From NCBI GenBank assembly GCA_002405475.1, contig DHLX01000026.1, positions 30,807 to 94,806 on the forward strand: 64,000 bases of DNA, in the 5' to 3' direction. The notes beneath the pieces were generated by a model. That model saw nothing but the letters and a program-made list of their open reading frames with translations. It was not told where the DNA came from and made no database searches. Source of the stretch: Burkholderiales bacterium UBA4657. Lineage in GTDB: Bacteria > Pseudomonadota > Gammaproteobacteria > Burkholderiales > Burkholderiaceae_E. A program made the position numbers and the translations under genes. Position 1 is the stretch's first letter, and each line of letters begins with the position of its first letter. This document shows positions 46,001 through 54,126 of this stretch, in pieces.

Positions 46001-46137
46001 GTGACGACCGGTTCATCAATCTTGGGGTATTCGCGTACCGACAGGCGGGTAAAGGAAATGATGCCGACCAGTACCACAATGAGTGATAACACGGTAGCAA
46101 ATACCGGGCGTTGAATACAGATCTGGCTGATTTTCAT
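43015..46137 (-). CDS. RND efflux pump inner-membrane transporter (HAE1/AcrB family)
   Basis: 1040 residues with the RND layout: helix 1 near residues 10-30, a large periplasmic loop, six helices (about 335-560), a second loop, and C-terminal helices. The proton-relay aspartates are present in GLVVDDAIVVLENIFRH. N-terminal RPVFATVLSLIVVLVGI and the GxxFGT-like end are standard. Drives export of drugs, dyes or solvents with the adaptor encoded just upstream (4-base overlap). No outer-membrane channel gene is adjacent, so a TolC-like partner must be elsewhere. Confidence 0.95.
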   Translation of the reverse strand: MKISQICIQRPVFATVLSLIVVLVGIISFTRLSVREYPKIDEPVVTVETRYRGASAEIIESQVTKPLEDSIAGIEGIEVLTSISRSEQSQISVRFKLTRDPDSAAADVRDRVSRVRQRLPADIDEPVIAKVEADANPIIWLAFTSDRHNALEITDYANRIVKPRLQTLTGVADVRINGERRYAMRIYLDRDRMASLRLTTQDVEEAIRRQNVEIPAGRIESRQREFNVVAETDLTTVEQFGNVIVRSQGGSSIRLRDIAEVKVAPQNERSLVRFNGSPAVSLGMVRQATANPLDLAQAVKTELPRISADLPAGMQVSVANDQTVFIEAAIFNVYKTIAEAVFLVALVVFFFLRSWRAALIPLVSIPVSLIGAFALMYAFGFSINTLTLLALVLAIGLVVDDAIVVLENIFRHIENGMKPLQAAFKGMNEISFAVVAMTLTLVAVFVPLAFQTGRTGRLFVEFALALAGAVVVSGFVALTLSPMMCSKLLRAQDGHGGKHGRLYLWVEHVLDALSRMYGRALGFTLKHRWIALLIVALMGLLTWFYLGTMKRELAPVEDRATLLVQYRAPEGASLEFTSRYGQRIEDIAKTVPEIDRVFVVSGNPTVTQGISFLRLQPWAERERTVREIVKEISPKVAQIPGVNAFTIIPPSLGQRFRERPVNFILVSSSSYPEIQKMVDAMLTDIRRNPGLVAVDTDLQLNRPELKVSVDRDKAADAGVQVETVGRTLETMLGGRQVTRFKRNGEQYDVIVQVGAQERATPEDISSIFVRGRNDQMIPLSSLVSIDESVAPRELNHFSQRRAVSITANLAPGYTLGEALTFMQQVANKHILPGTTTDLDGQSREFRDSSSSLMLTFVLALAFIYLVMSAQFESFRDPFIIMLTVPLAMVGALGSLDLLARLSEVFPRFSPGSLNVYSQIGLITLVGLITKNGILIVEFANQLQDEGKALMQAIHEAAMLRLRPILMTTLATVFGSLPLAFSTGAGAESRQQIGWVIVGGLTFGTVLTLFVIPAIYSYMARRRSVVEVPEVSAAAVKSVNG

Positions 46138-47288
46138 CGTGCGCCTTTTTTCGCCACACGTATCTCGGCCTCGCGGCCACGCAACTTGAGCTGACCCGCA
46201 GTAACAATCTGGTCGCCCTCATTCAGTCCATTCAAAATTTCAACCTGGGCATTGCGACGCTGGCCGGTTTCCACTCGGGTGCGCACCGCCTTGTTATCGA
46301 CCACTTTGTAAACAAAATTTGCTGGTTTGCCTTCATCGGCAAACGCCACGATACCCTCTTCGGGAATCATTAGCACATTCTGTTTTTCAGCCAGAATTAA
46401 ACGAACCCGGGCAAACATGCCCGGCCGCAGGTCGCCACCCGTATTAGTCAATTTGCCCCGTACCAGCACGGTACGGGCATTGGCTTCCACCTGCGGGTCG
46501 ATAAGTTCAACCTGGGCGTTAAAACTTTTTCCCGGCAAGGCGTCGGTTTCAACCGTAAAACGCTGACCCGCTTTGATTTGTGCCACATAACGTTCGGGCA
46601 AGCGGAAATCAATTTTGACGGTAGTGCTGTCTTCTAGTGTTACCAGATCGGCTCCTTCACGCACAAAATCGCCTACGGCCACGCGACGTAGCCCCACGGT
46701 ACCCGAGAATGGCGCACGTATGCTGGATTTTTCCAGACGTGTTTGCGCCAGAGCCGCCCGCGCTTCAATGACTTTCAGATTTGAATTGGCCTCGTCTTTG
46801 GCGCGCTCGGAAATAAAGTTCTGCCGTGCCAATTCTTCACTGCGACGAAAGTTGGATCGGCTTAGCTCGAGTTCAGCCTGGGCCTGTCTGAGTTCTGCCT
46901 GGGGAATGGAACTGTCGAGTGATACCAGCAACTGCCCCTGCTTGACGATCTGTCCTTCGCGAAAATGAATCTGCGCAATGCGACCACTGATTTCCGGCCG
47001 CAGCATGACGGATTCATTGGCCAGCACATTGCCTACGGCAGTTACATCGTCGGCCAGAGTGGTGCGCTGCACGCTAGACACTTCAACCAGTACCGGCCCA
47101 CCCGCCCCTGGACCGGCAGGTGAACTACCAGACTTCTGCGGCGAATTGGCAGCCGGCGCAGATACAGGCGCTGGCGCATTGGCACGAGACTTGAACCAAC
47201 CCTGATTCAATCCATAAGTGAAGACCATCAGGGCGATCAAGGCCGTGACAGCAATGATCCAGACCTTGACATTATGTTTTGCTGCCAT
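46134..47288 (-). CDS. RND efflux periplasmic adaptor (membrane fusion protein)
   Basis: 384 residues anchored by an N-terminal helix (about 9-28), then a Pro/Ala/Ser-rich linker. The biotinyl-lipoyl halves (VMLRPEISGRIAQIHFREGQ and IRAPFSGTVGLRRVAVGDFV) flank a helical hairpin, with beta-barrel and membrane-proximal domains behind (GMFARVRLILAEKQNVLMIP). Links the RND pump to an outer-membrane channel. Starts 6 bases after rnhA in the same direction, so read-through from rnhA is likely. Confidence 0.94.
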   Translation of the reverse strand: MAAKHNVKVWIIAVTALIALMVFTYGLNQGWFKSRANAPAPVSAPAANSPQKSGSSPAGPGAGGPVLVEVSSVQRTTLADDVTAVGNVLANESVMLRPEISGRIAQIHFREGQIVKQGQLLVSLDSSIPQAELRQAQAELELSRSNFRRSEELARQNFISERAKDEANSNLKVIEARAALAQTRLEKSSIRAPFSGTVGLRRVAVGDFVREGADLVTLEDSTTVKIDFRLPERYVAQIKAGQRFTVETDALPGKSFNAQVELIDPQVEANARTVLVRGKLTNTGGDLRPGMFARVRLILAEKQNVLMIPEEGIVAFADEGKPANFVYKVVDNKAVRTRVETGQRRNAQVEILNGLNEGDQIVTAGQLKLRGREAEIRVAKKGAR

Positions 47289-47294
47289 AGCACC

Positions 47295-47741
47295 TCAATT
47301 TGTCAGTGTTTCAACACCACGGTTGGCTAATGCATCCGCTCTTTCATTGCCTTCGTGGCCAGCGTGCCCTTTGACCCAGTGCCAGCGAATTTCATGCCTG
47401 GGCAGTTCAGCATCCAGCAGGCGCCATAAATCTTCGTTTTTGACCGCCGCCCTGGAGGCGGTACGCCAGTTACGCGCCTTCCACTGACTCAGCCACTCGG
47501 TCACACCTTTTTGTACATATTGGGAATCAGTATACAGTGCCACCCGGCAAGGTCGGGTCAAAGTCTTGAGCGCCTCTATTACCGCCGTGAGTTCCATGCG
47601 GTTGTTGGTCGTCATGGCTTCCCCCCCGAACAATTCTTTCTCCGTGCCTTTATAACGCAACAGGGCACCCCATCCGCCTAAACCAGGATTGCCCTTGCAG
47701 GCGCCATCGGTATAAATCTCAACCCAGTCCTGCCTAGTCAT
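47295..47741 (-). CDS. rnhA: Ribonuclease HI
   Basis: Degrades RNA in RNA-DNA hybrids. 148 residues with the four catalytic acids Asp12 (IYTDGACKGNPG), Glu50 (NNRMEL), Asp72 (YTDSQYV) and Asp136 (NERADALAN), plus the WVKGHAGHEGN loop. The frame is open to 47843, but ATG 47741 gives the family start and overlaps the methyltransferase stop by 8 bases. Confidence 0.97.
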   Translation of the reverse strand: MTRQDWVEIYTDGACKGNPGLGGWGALLRYKGTEKELFGGEAMTTNNRMELTAVIEALKTLTRPCRVALYTDSQYVQKGVTEWLSQWKARNWRTASRAAVKNEDLWRLLDAELPRHEIRWHWVKGHAGHEGNERADALANRGVETLTN

Positions 47742-48516
47742 CAGTCCCTCGCTGCAGTTCAACATGGGTAGACAAGCTCGAGGCATTAGCAATTGGAGCG
47801 GTGGCATTGACCGACTGCGGTTTTTGCTTCCAGGCCGGTCCAATCAGACGCATACCAGCAACACGCTTGACCGCCATCAAAATATAAACCGCACCCAACA
47901 CCGGCCACCAGCGATCCCCTGCCGGGTCAAAGAATGAGGTACGCGCCAAACCTTTGTCACTACGGCAGGGGGGACGGTAACAACCAAAGCATCCACCCTG
48001 TAATTCAAAGTTCAATAATTTGAGCCAGTCTTTCAGACGCGGCAAGCTGATCATGCCACGCACTTCAGGTAAAAACTGATATCCAGTCCAGTGTCCGATT
48101 TTTTGTCTTGCACCCCACAGCGACCAGGGGTTGAAAGCGCTAATCAGCAAACGCCCTTCAGGTCGCAGCACGCGCTCGGCCTCACGTAATAATTGATGCG
48201 GGTCGGCTGATAATTCAAGGGTGTGGGGTAAGACAATAAGATCCAGGCTTTGGCTGTCAAAGGGCAAAGATTCAAACTGTGCTAACAACGAAGCACTGTC
48301 CATCATCAAATCGGCCAGTTGTTTCGGGTACTGTAGAGCCAGCCAGCGCTGCGGCATACGATTTGCCTGTAACGCAGCCAAAGGAGCCAAGCCAAGTTGT
48401 AATGCATGATAGCCAAACACATCGGCCACACGTTCGTCGAATTGTGCCTGTTCCCAGGACAGTAAATACTGTCCGCTTGGACTTCGCAGCCAGGAACAGA
48501 TATCGGAATGGTTCAT
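47734..48516 (-). CDS. Class I SAM-dependent methyltransferase (YafS-like)
   Basis: 260 residues. The Rossmann core is recognisable from DLIVLPHTLELSADPHQLLREAERVLRPEG-like motifs IV-VI (LREAERVLRPEGRLLISAFNP) and a C-terminal stretch with a hydrophobic helix (VLGAVYILMAVKRVAGM). Motif I, normally glycine rich, is poor here (RWLALQYPKQL), as in other YafS relatives. Located upstream of rnhA and divergent from gloB, the order found in many proteobacteria. Substrate unknown. Confidence 0.87.
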   Translation of the reverse strand: MNHSDICSWLRSPSGQYLLSWEQAQFDERVADVFGYHALQLGLAPLAALQANRMPQRWLALQYPKQLADLMMDSASLLAQFESLPFDSQSLDLIVLPHTLELSADPHQLLREAERVLRPEGRLLISAFNPWSLWGARQKIGHWTGYQFLPEVRGMISLPRLKDWLKLLNFELQGGCFGCYRPPCRSDKGLARTSFFDPAGDRWWPVLGAVYILMAVKRVAGMRLIGPAWKQKPQSVNATAPIANASSLSTHVELQRGTDD

Positions 48517-48525
48517 AATGCTCTC

Positions 48526-49329
48526 ATGTTCGAGGTCATACCTTTACCCGCTTTCAAAGACAACTATCTTTGGTTATTGGTTCAGTCATCGCATGCGGTG
48601 GCGGTCGATCCCGGTGACGCTAATGTCATCATCCAGGCTCTGCAAAACAGGGATCTGAGTTTACAGGCTATTTTACTGACTCATCACCATGCAGATCATA
48701 CCGGGGGGGCAGAAATCTTGCAGCGGGCGTATGGGTGCCCGGTATTCGGACCCGAAAGGGAGAGCATTGCGGCGACAACCCATCCGGTAAGTGAAGGTCA
48801 CACAATTCAGCTACTAGGTCAGGCATTCCAGGTCATGGACGTACCCGGCCATACACGCGGTCATATTGCGTACTGGTGCAAGTCGGCACCGGCTCTGTTC
48901 TGTGGCGACACCTTGTTTGCGGCAGGCTGTGGGCGATTGTTCGAAGGCACCCCGCAAGACATGTGGCAGTCCCTGCAAAAAATAGCCGCCCTACCCGATG
49001 ACACACGAATCTATTGTGCCCATGAATATACCGCAGCCAATTTACAGTTTGCGCGTGCTGTTGAACCTGCAAACCTTGATATTCAACGCAGACAGGCACA
49101 AGTGGATGAACAGCGTGCAAGAGGCGAGCCAAGCGTGCCAAGCACGCTGGCGCTGGAACATCTAACCAACCCATTCTTGCGTGCCAAACTGCCCACAGTC
49201 AAGACAGCAGTTGCAGCACTGCCAGCGCTGTATGACTCAGGCAAAGTTTTGCCAGAACCGATACAGACTTTTGCCCGGCTCAGGGTCTGGAAAGACCATT
49301 TCAGGGCTGATAACCTGGTTCAGCAATGA
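48526..49329 (+). CDS. gloB: Hydroxyacylglutathione hydrolase (glyoxalase II)
   Basis: Hydrolyses S-lactoylglutathione in methylglyoxal detoxification. 267 residues of the metallo-beta-lactamase fold: the dinuclear zinc/iron motif LLTHHHADHTGG, VPGHTRGHIAYW, FCGDTLFAAGCGRLFEGTP and the C-terminal YCAHEYTAANLQFA helix region. The start could also be the ATG at 48508; I prefer 48526 (MFEVIPLPAFKDNY) because homologues start there. The divergent methyltransferase ATG lies only 9 bases away. Confidence 0.95.
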   Translation: MFEVIPLPAFKDNYLWLLVQSSHAVAVDPGDANVIIQALQNRDLSLQAILLTHHHADHTGGAEILQRAYGCPVFGPERESIAATTHPVSEGHTIQLLGQAFQVMDVPGHTRGHIAYWCKSAPALFCGDTLFAAGCGRLFEGTPQDMWQSLQKIAALPDDTRIYCAHEYTAANLQFARAVEPANLDIQRRQAQVDEQRARGEPSVPSTLALEHLTNPFLRAKLPTVKTAVAALPALYDSGKVLPEPIQTFARLRVWKDHFRADNLVQQ

Positions 49330-49394
49330 CGTAACATTTGACCCGGACGATCTGACTGACTACACTCGCGCCCAATACCTGAAAAATTTTAACC

Positions 49395-50987
49395 ATGCCC
49401 CGTATAACTTACCTCAGTCGCTGGTTTTTTTTATTACCCACACTCTTGGCAGGCTGTGCCAGCATGGACCCAGGCGCCCGACCTGTTTATGCCGAACCAC
49501 AAACTGTCAGCGTGCCACTAACGACAGTGAAGATCGCTCCTGAACCTAAGACAGTTACGAAGCAAGAGTTGTCACCCGTGGTCACTGCCCCCATGACTGT
49601 TGATAAACCAGTCAGTCTGCCTGCGGCTACGCCCCTGATTGGCCCGAAGCTGATCACCGACACTAATTTACCTGAAGTTCTGGCAGGTAACCCCTTGAGT
49701 CTGTGGGAACGTGTTCGCGCAGGTTTCGCGATGCCTGACCTGAAAAGTGGTCTGGTAAGCAGCAAGGAAAGGTTTTATTCCTCGCGCCCCGATTACATGC
49801 AGCGCATGGCAGGTCGAGCCGGACGTTACCTGTATTTCATCCTCAACGAAGTTGAAAATCGTGGCATGCCGACTGAAATTGCGCTACTGCCTTTTGTGGA
49901 AAGTGCCTTCAATCCACAAGCTCTATCAACGGCAAAAGCCTCTGGTATGTGGCAGTTCATTCCCGGTACTGGTAAACACTTTGGCCTGAGGCAAACCATG
50001 TTTCAGGACGAGCGCCGTGATGTGATTGAATCGACCCGTGCCGCCCTGGATTACTTGTCCAAGCTGCATGCAATGTTTGGTGACTGGCACCTGGCACTGG
50101 CTGCCTACAATTGGGGCGAGGGTTCGGTGTCTCGTGCCATTGCCCGCAACCAGCGCGCTGGATTGGCAACCGATTATCAAAGTTTGCGCATGCCAAGCGA
50201 AACACAGCAGTACGTACCTAAACTACAGGCTATAAAAAATATCATTGCCGCCCCCGAGATGTTTGGCATTATCCTGCCTGAAATAGATAACGAACAATAC
50301 TTCACCACCATCACAAAAACTCGTGATATTGACGTCAAGACTGCAGCCCGTTTTGCTGAAATGAGTATTGAAGAATTCAAGGCGCTGAACCCATCGTTCA
50401 ACAAACCTCTGATTGTTGGAGCGATGCAGCCGCAAATTGTGTTGCCAGTAGAAAAAGCTGAAATATTCCAACGCAACCTAGAACAGGCAACGGAACCTCT
50501 GTCTTCGTTTACCGCGCATCGCGTTAGCAGCAAAGACGTTCTTGACACCATTGCCAGCCAATACCATACCAGTGCCGATTACCTGCGAGAAATTAACGGT
50601 ATACCGAAAGGGGTACGACTTAAAGTTGGCACTACCGTGCTGGTGCCGCGACCCAGCCATATGCACAAAGACATACCAGAATCAATTGCTGAAAATGCTG
50701 TTCTGGCGTTTGAGCCTGAGCGCCCAGGTACCAAACGCGTAGCCGTCAGGGTTCGGAAGGGTGATACCGTGCAAACACTGGCACGACGGCATCGGGTTAC
50801 AGTTGCGCAGCTTAGAAACTGGAATTCGCTCACTGGCGATAAACTGCCAGCAGGCAAATCCGTATTCGTCCATGTTACCCATTCGAAAGCCCGAATTCAG
50901 ACTGCGAAAAAGCCGGTTCGCCCGAACAGTAAGACTGCCAGTAAAAAATCACCGGGACAAAACCCGGTGCGGGTGGCGAACCGATAA
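49395..50987 (+). CDS. mltD: Membrane-bound lytic murein transglycosylase D
   Basis: Cleaves peptidoglycan glycan strands to 1,6-anhydro products. 530 residues: lipoprotein signal with lipobox LLAG-Cys21, a Thr/Val/Pro-rich linker to about 95, an SLT domain with catalytic Glu169 (PFVESAFNP), ASGMWQFIPGTGKHFGL and LALAAYNWGEGSV, then two LysM repeats (about 375-420, with HRVSSKDVLDTIASQY, and about 440-490, with VRKGDTVQTLARRH). A basic Lys/Arg tail ends the protein. Gene stands between gloB and thyA. Confidence 0.95.
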   Translation: MPRITYLSRWFFLLPTLLAGCASMDPGARPVYAEPQTVSVPLTTVKIAPEPKTVTKQELSPVVTAPMTVDKPVSLPAATPLIGPKLITDTNLPEVLAGNPLSLWERVRAGFAMPDLKSGLVSSKERFYSSRPDYMQRMAGRAGRYLYFILNEVENRGMPTEIALLPFVESAFNPQALSTAKASGMWQFIPGTGKHFGLRQTMFQDERRDVIESTRAALDYLSKLHAMFGDWHLALAAYNWGEGSVSRAIARNQRAGLATDYQSLRMPSETQQYVPKLQAIKNIIAAPEMFGIILPEIDNEQYFTTITKTRDIDVKTAARFAEMSIEEFKALNPSFNKPLIVGAMQPQIVLPVEKAEIFQRNLEQATEPLSSFTAHRVSSKDVLDTIASQYHTSADYLREINGIPKGVRLKVGTTVLVPRPSHMHKDIPESIAENAVLAFEPERPGTKRVAVRVRKGDTVQTLARRHRVTVAQLRNWNSLTGDKLPAGKSVFVHVTHSKARIQTAKKPVRPNSKTASKKSPGQNPVRVANR

Positions 50988-51024
50988 AGTCTGATCGAGC
51001 GTCGTCATGACGTAAAATGCGTTC

Positions 51025-51834
51025 ATGAACCTGCCGCTTGCCTGCCCTTATGAAGATTTCATGCGCCATGTCTATGAACACGGCGTAGTCAAAACAGACC
51101 GCACCGGTACCGGTACCAAAAGTGTATTTGGCTATCAGATGCGCTTTAATCTGGCGCAGGGATTTCCCCTCGTCACGACCAAAAAACTGCATACCAAAAG
51201 TATTATTTACGAGCTGCTCTGGTTTTTGCGTGGCGATAACAATGTTAAATGGCTACAACAGCATGGTGTAAGTATTTGGGACGAATGGGCCAAAGAGGAT
51301 GGCAGTCTGGGGCCAGTGTATGGTGTGCAATGGCGCTCGTGGCCTGCGCCTGATGGCACTCATATTGATCAGATAGCGCAAGTCGTTCACAGTATTAAAC
51401 ATAACCCTGACTCAAGAAGACTGATTGTTAGCGCCTGGAATGTAGCCGATATTCCGAATATGGCACTACCGCCGTGTCATGCTTTTTTCCAGTTTTATGT
51501 CGCTGAAGGTAAATTAAGCTGCCAGCTCTATCAGCGCAGCGCCGATATTTTTCTGGGTGTGCCATTCAATATTGCCAGCTATGCTCTGCTCACCCATATG
51601 ATGGCGCAACAATGCGATCTTGAAGTCGGTGATTTTGTATGGACCGGTGGCGATTGCCATATTTACAGCAATCATTTCGAGCAAGTGGAACTGCAATTGT
51701 CACGTCTACCCTACCCTTACCCCAAGCTGAATATCAAGCGCAAACCTGGTTCCATTTTCGAGTATGAATACGAAGATTTTGAAATTCTGAATTATCAACA
51801 TCATTCGGCTATCAAAGCACCCGTAGCAGTATGA
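51025..51834 (+). CDS. thyA: Thymidylate synthase
   Basis: Methylates dUMP to dTMP with methylene-tetrahydrofolate. 269 residues, E. coli-type length. DRTGTGTKSVFG, the catalytic cysteine Cys151 in ALPPCHAFFQF, QLYQRSADIFLGVPFNIASY and GDCHIYSNHFEQ are all intact. The stop overlaps the folA start (ATGA), coupling dTMP synthesis with regeneration of tetrahydrofolate. Confidence 0.98.
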   Translation: MNLPLACPYEDFMRHVYEHGVVKTDRTGTGTKSVFGYQMRFNLAQGFPLVTTKKLHTKSIIYELLWFLRGDNNVKWLQQHGVSIWDEWAKEDGSLGPVYGVQWRSWPAPDGTHIDQIAQVVHSIKHNPDSRRLIVSAWNVADIPNMALPPCHAFFQFYVAEGKLSCQLYQRSADIFLGVPFNIASYALLTHMMAQQCDLEVGDFVWTGGDCHIYSNHFEQVELQLSRLPYPYPKLNIKRKPGSIFEYEYEDFEILNYQHHSAIKAPVAV

Positions 51835-52328
51835 AACCCAGAATCTCGATTATCGTGGCCTGTGCCCGCCACGGCGTCATAGGCCGGAATAATGAACTGC
51901 CGTGGCACCTGCCCGAAGACCTGGCGCATTTCAAACAAACGACGCTGGGCAAGCCCGTGATTATGGGCAGAAAGACTTTCGACAGTATTGTGGCGCGCCT
52001 GGGCAAACCTCTGCCTGGGCGGCGCAATATCGTGATCACACGTAACCGGCAATGGCATTACACGGGCGTCGAAGTCACGCATGACCTGGAAAGCGCCGTT
52101 GCCTTATGCAAGCTTGAACCCGACATTTTTATTATTGGTGGTGCCGAACTTTACCAGCAGGCGATGCCACTGGCTGACCGTCTGATTGTCACCGAAATAG
52201 CGCTCGAGACCGAGGGCGATGCCCACTTTCCGCCGATTGATGTTCAGGTATGGCAAGAAACCGGGCGTGACGAATTTGAGCATGCTCCCCTTCCCTACGC
52301 CTTTGTTACCTATGAAAGACGCACGTAA
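51831..52328 (+). CDS. folA: Dihydrofolate reductase
   Basis: Reduces the dihydrofolate produced by ThyA. 165 residues with IVACARHGVIGRNNELPWHL, the acidic catalytic residue Asp30 in LPEDLAHFK, VIMGRKTFDSI, and DIFIIGGAELYQQAM (NADPH-binding). Chromosomal type, trimethoprim target. Starts inside the thyA stop. Confidence 0.97.
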   Translation: MKPRISIIVACARHGVIGRNNELPWHLPEDLAHFKQTTLGKPVIMGRKTFDSIVARLGKPLPGRRNIVITRNRQWHYTGVEVTHDLESAVALCKLEPDIFIIGGAELYQQAMPLADRLIVTEIALETEGDAHFPPIDVQVWQETGRDEFEHAPLPYAFVTYERRT

Positions 52329-52351
52329 GGCATCAGCGCCCAACGGCATCA

Positions 52352-53164
52352 TCATCGAAAGGCATTGATACTGTCGCGGGTCTGTTGTGCGGCTCGACCG
52401 GCAGCCTCGGCAAAATCTTCTCCAGCACTGGCAAATAAAATCGCGCGTGAGCTATTAATCATCATACCGGTTCCGTTGGTATCACGACCCGCTTGTACCG
52501 TTGCCTTGACATCCCCCCCCTGGGCACCGATACCGGGGACCAGCAGCGGCATGTCGCCGACCAGAGCGCGTACTTGTGCCAGTTCATGAGGAAAAGTGGC
52601 TCCAACCACCAGACCGCAGTTTTGGTACTGGTTCCACTGGGTCGCCACCAACTGGGCAACGTATTGGTACAAAGGCTTTCCATTTACCTGCAGAAATTGC
52701 AGATCCGAGCCTCCGGCGTTCGAGGTGCGGCATAAAATGATTACGCCCTTATCACTGTAGCGGGTATAGGGCTCGACCGAGTCATGCCCTAAAAACGGGC
52801 TAATGGTCACGGCATCGGCGCGATAGCGTACAAAAGCTTCCTGGGCATAAAACTCGGCAGTACTGCCAATGTCGCCACGCTTGGCATCGAGTATTACCGG
52901 CACCGATGGGTGTGCGTTGTGAATGTAGTCAATGATTTCTTCCAGAACTGACTCGGCACCCTGAGCTGCAAAATGGGCAATTTGCGGCTTGAAAGCACAG
53001 ACATAGTCGGCCGTAGCATCAATAATGGCTTTGCAAAAATCGAACAGTGGCTCGCTGCGTGACAAGTACGCCAGCGGCAGCCGTGCCGGGTCAGGGTCGA
53101 GTCCGACGCATAACAATGTATTGGCTTGCTGCCAGCGCCCTCGCAAGGCATTCATGAAATTCAT
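52352..53164 (-). CDS. pyrF: Orotidine 5'-phosphate decarboxylase (type 2)
   Basis: Last step of UMP synthesis. 270 residues of the longer type 2 family: LLCVGLDPDPARLP, FKPQIAHF, the catalytic DAKRGDIGSTAEFYA with Lys95, and GVIILCRTSN followed by VGATFPHELAQVR and VPGIGAQGGD. Convergent with folA, divergent from the DMT transporter gene. Confidence 0.97.
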   Translation of the reverse strand: MNFMNALRGRWQQANTLLCVGLDPDPARLPLAYLSRSEPLFDFCKAIIDATADYVCAFKPQIAHFAAQGAESVLEEIIDYIHNAHPSVPVILDAKRGDIGSTAEFYAQEAFVRYRADAVTISPFLGHDSVEPYTRYSDKGVIILCRTSNAGGSDLQFLQVNGKPLYQYVAQLVATQWNQYQNCGLVVGATFPHELAQVRALVGDMPLLVPGIGAQGGDVKATVQAGRDTNGTGMMINSSRAILFASAGEDFAEAAGRAAQQTRDSINAFR

Positions 53165-53221
53165 AGGCTACCTTTCTTGTATATCCACATTGTAAAGCTT
53201 CATCTGTGAAACAATAGCGCT

Positions 53222-54118
53222 ATGAACACATCCACCTCTTCTTCCACGCTGGATTCACGCGACCTGGCCTTGCTGGCCGCCTTGACATTTTTCTGGGGTA
53301 TCAACTGGCCCATCATGAAATATGGTGTGCTTGAATTTCCGCCCTTGACTTTTCGCTTTATCTCGATGGTGGGCGGACTGTTTTGCCTCGGACTGGTGGC
53401 GCACTGGCAAGGTGCCAGCCTGAAAGTGCCACGGCAATATGCCGGTGATGTATTCCGTCTGGCGCTACCTAATATGGTGGTATGGCATATTTTTGCCATT
53501 TCGGGCGTAGCTTTACTGACCTCGGGCCGGGCTGGCATTCTAGGCTATACCATGCCGGTTTTTGCCTTGCTGGCCTCGTGGTGGCTGGAACGCCGACGCC
53601 CCGGCGGATTACAATTTCTGGGGGTCGGTCTGGCACTAACGGCAACCCTGCTGCTTATTTCAAGCGAGTTCAGCAAAATGGCGGGTGCTCCGCTAGGTGT
53701 GATTTTCATGCTGCTGGCTGCGGCTGGCTGGGGTCTGGGCACGGTCATGTTGCGTCAGGCAGTATTGCCGGTTGCCACCATTACCCTGACATTCTGGATG
53801 TTGCTGATCGCTACCATTGTCATGGGAGTAGGCGCGGTAGCCCTGGAACAAGCCCAGTGGCGCTGGCCACATACAGGCGAATGGTGGAGTATTGCTTTCA
53901 ACTCGGCGGTCGTATTTGGCTTCTGCCACACCATCTGGTTCATGCTGGCTCGTAAATTAAGTCCCGTAGCCAGTGCCCTGTCGGTCATGCTGATTCCAGT
54001 CATTGGTGTTTTTTCCGGGGCCTGGGCATTGAACGAAGCCTTGTATTGGCAGGATTTTGCCGCGATTGCTCTGGTCTGCGCCTCTATGGCCGTACTTTTG
54101 ATCAAAAAAAGTGCATAG
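53222..54118 (+). CDS. EamA/DMT-superfamily transporter
   Basis: 298 residues with ten predicted membrane helices in two EamA repeats. FFWGINWPIMKYGVLEFPPLTFRF marks the first repeat (written here in part: FFWGINWPIMKYG) and AAAGWGLGTVMLRQAV the second. Such permeases export amino acids or other small metabolites; substrate not predictable. Ends 8 bases before the convergent DUF58 gene. Confidence 0.9.
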   Translation: MNTSTSSSTLDSRDLALLAALTFFWGINWPIMKYGVLEFPPLTFRFISMVGGLFCLGLVAHWQGASLKVPRQYAGDVFRLALPNMVVWHIFAISGVALLTSGRAGILGYTMPVFALLASWWLERRRPGGLQFLGVGLALTATLLLISSEFSKMAGAPLGVIFMLLAAAGWGLGTVMLRQAVLPVATITLTFWMLLIATIVMGVGAVALEQAQWRWPHTGEWWSIAFNSAVVFGFCHTIWFMLARKLSPVASALSVMLIPVIGVFSGAWALNEALYWQDFAAIALVCASMAVLLIKKSA

Positions 54119-54126
54119 CACTGACC

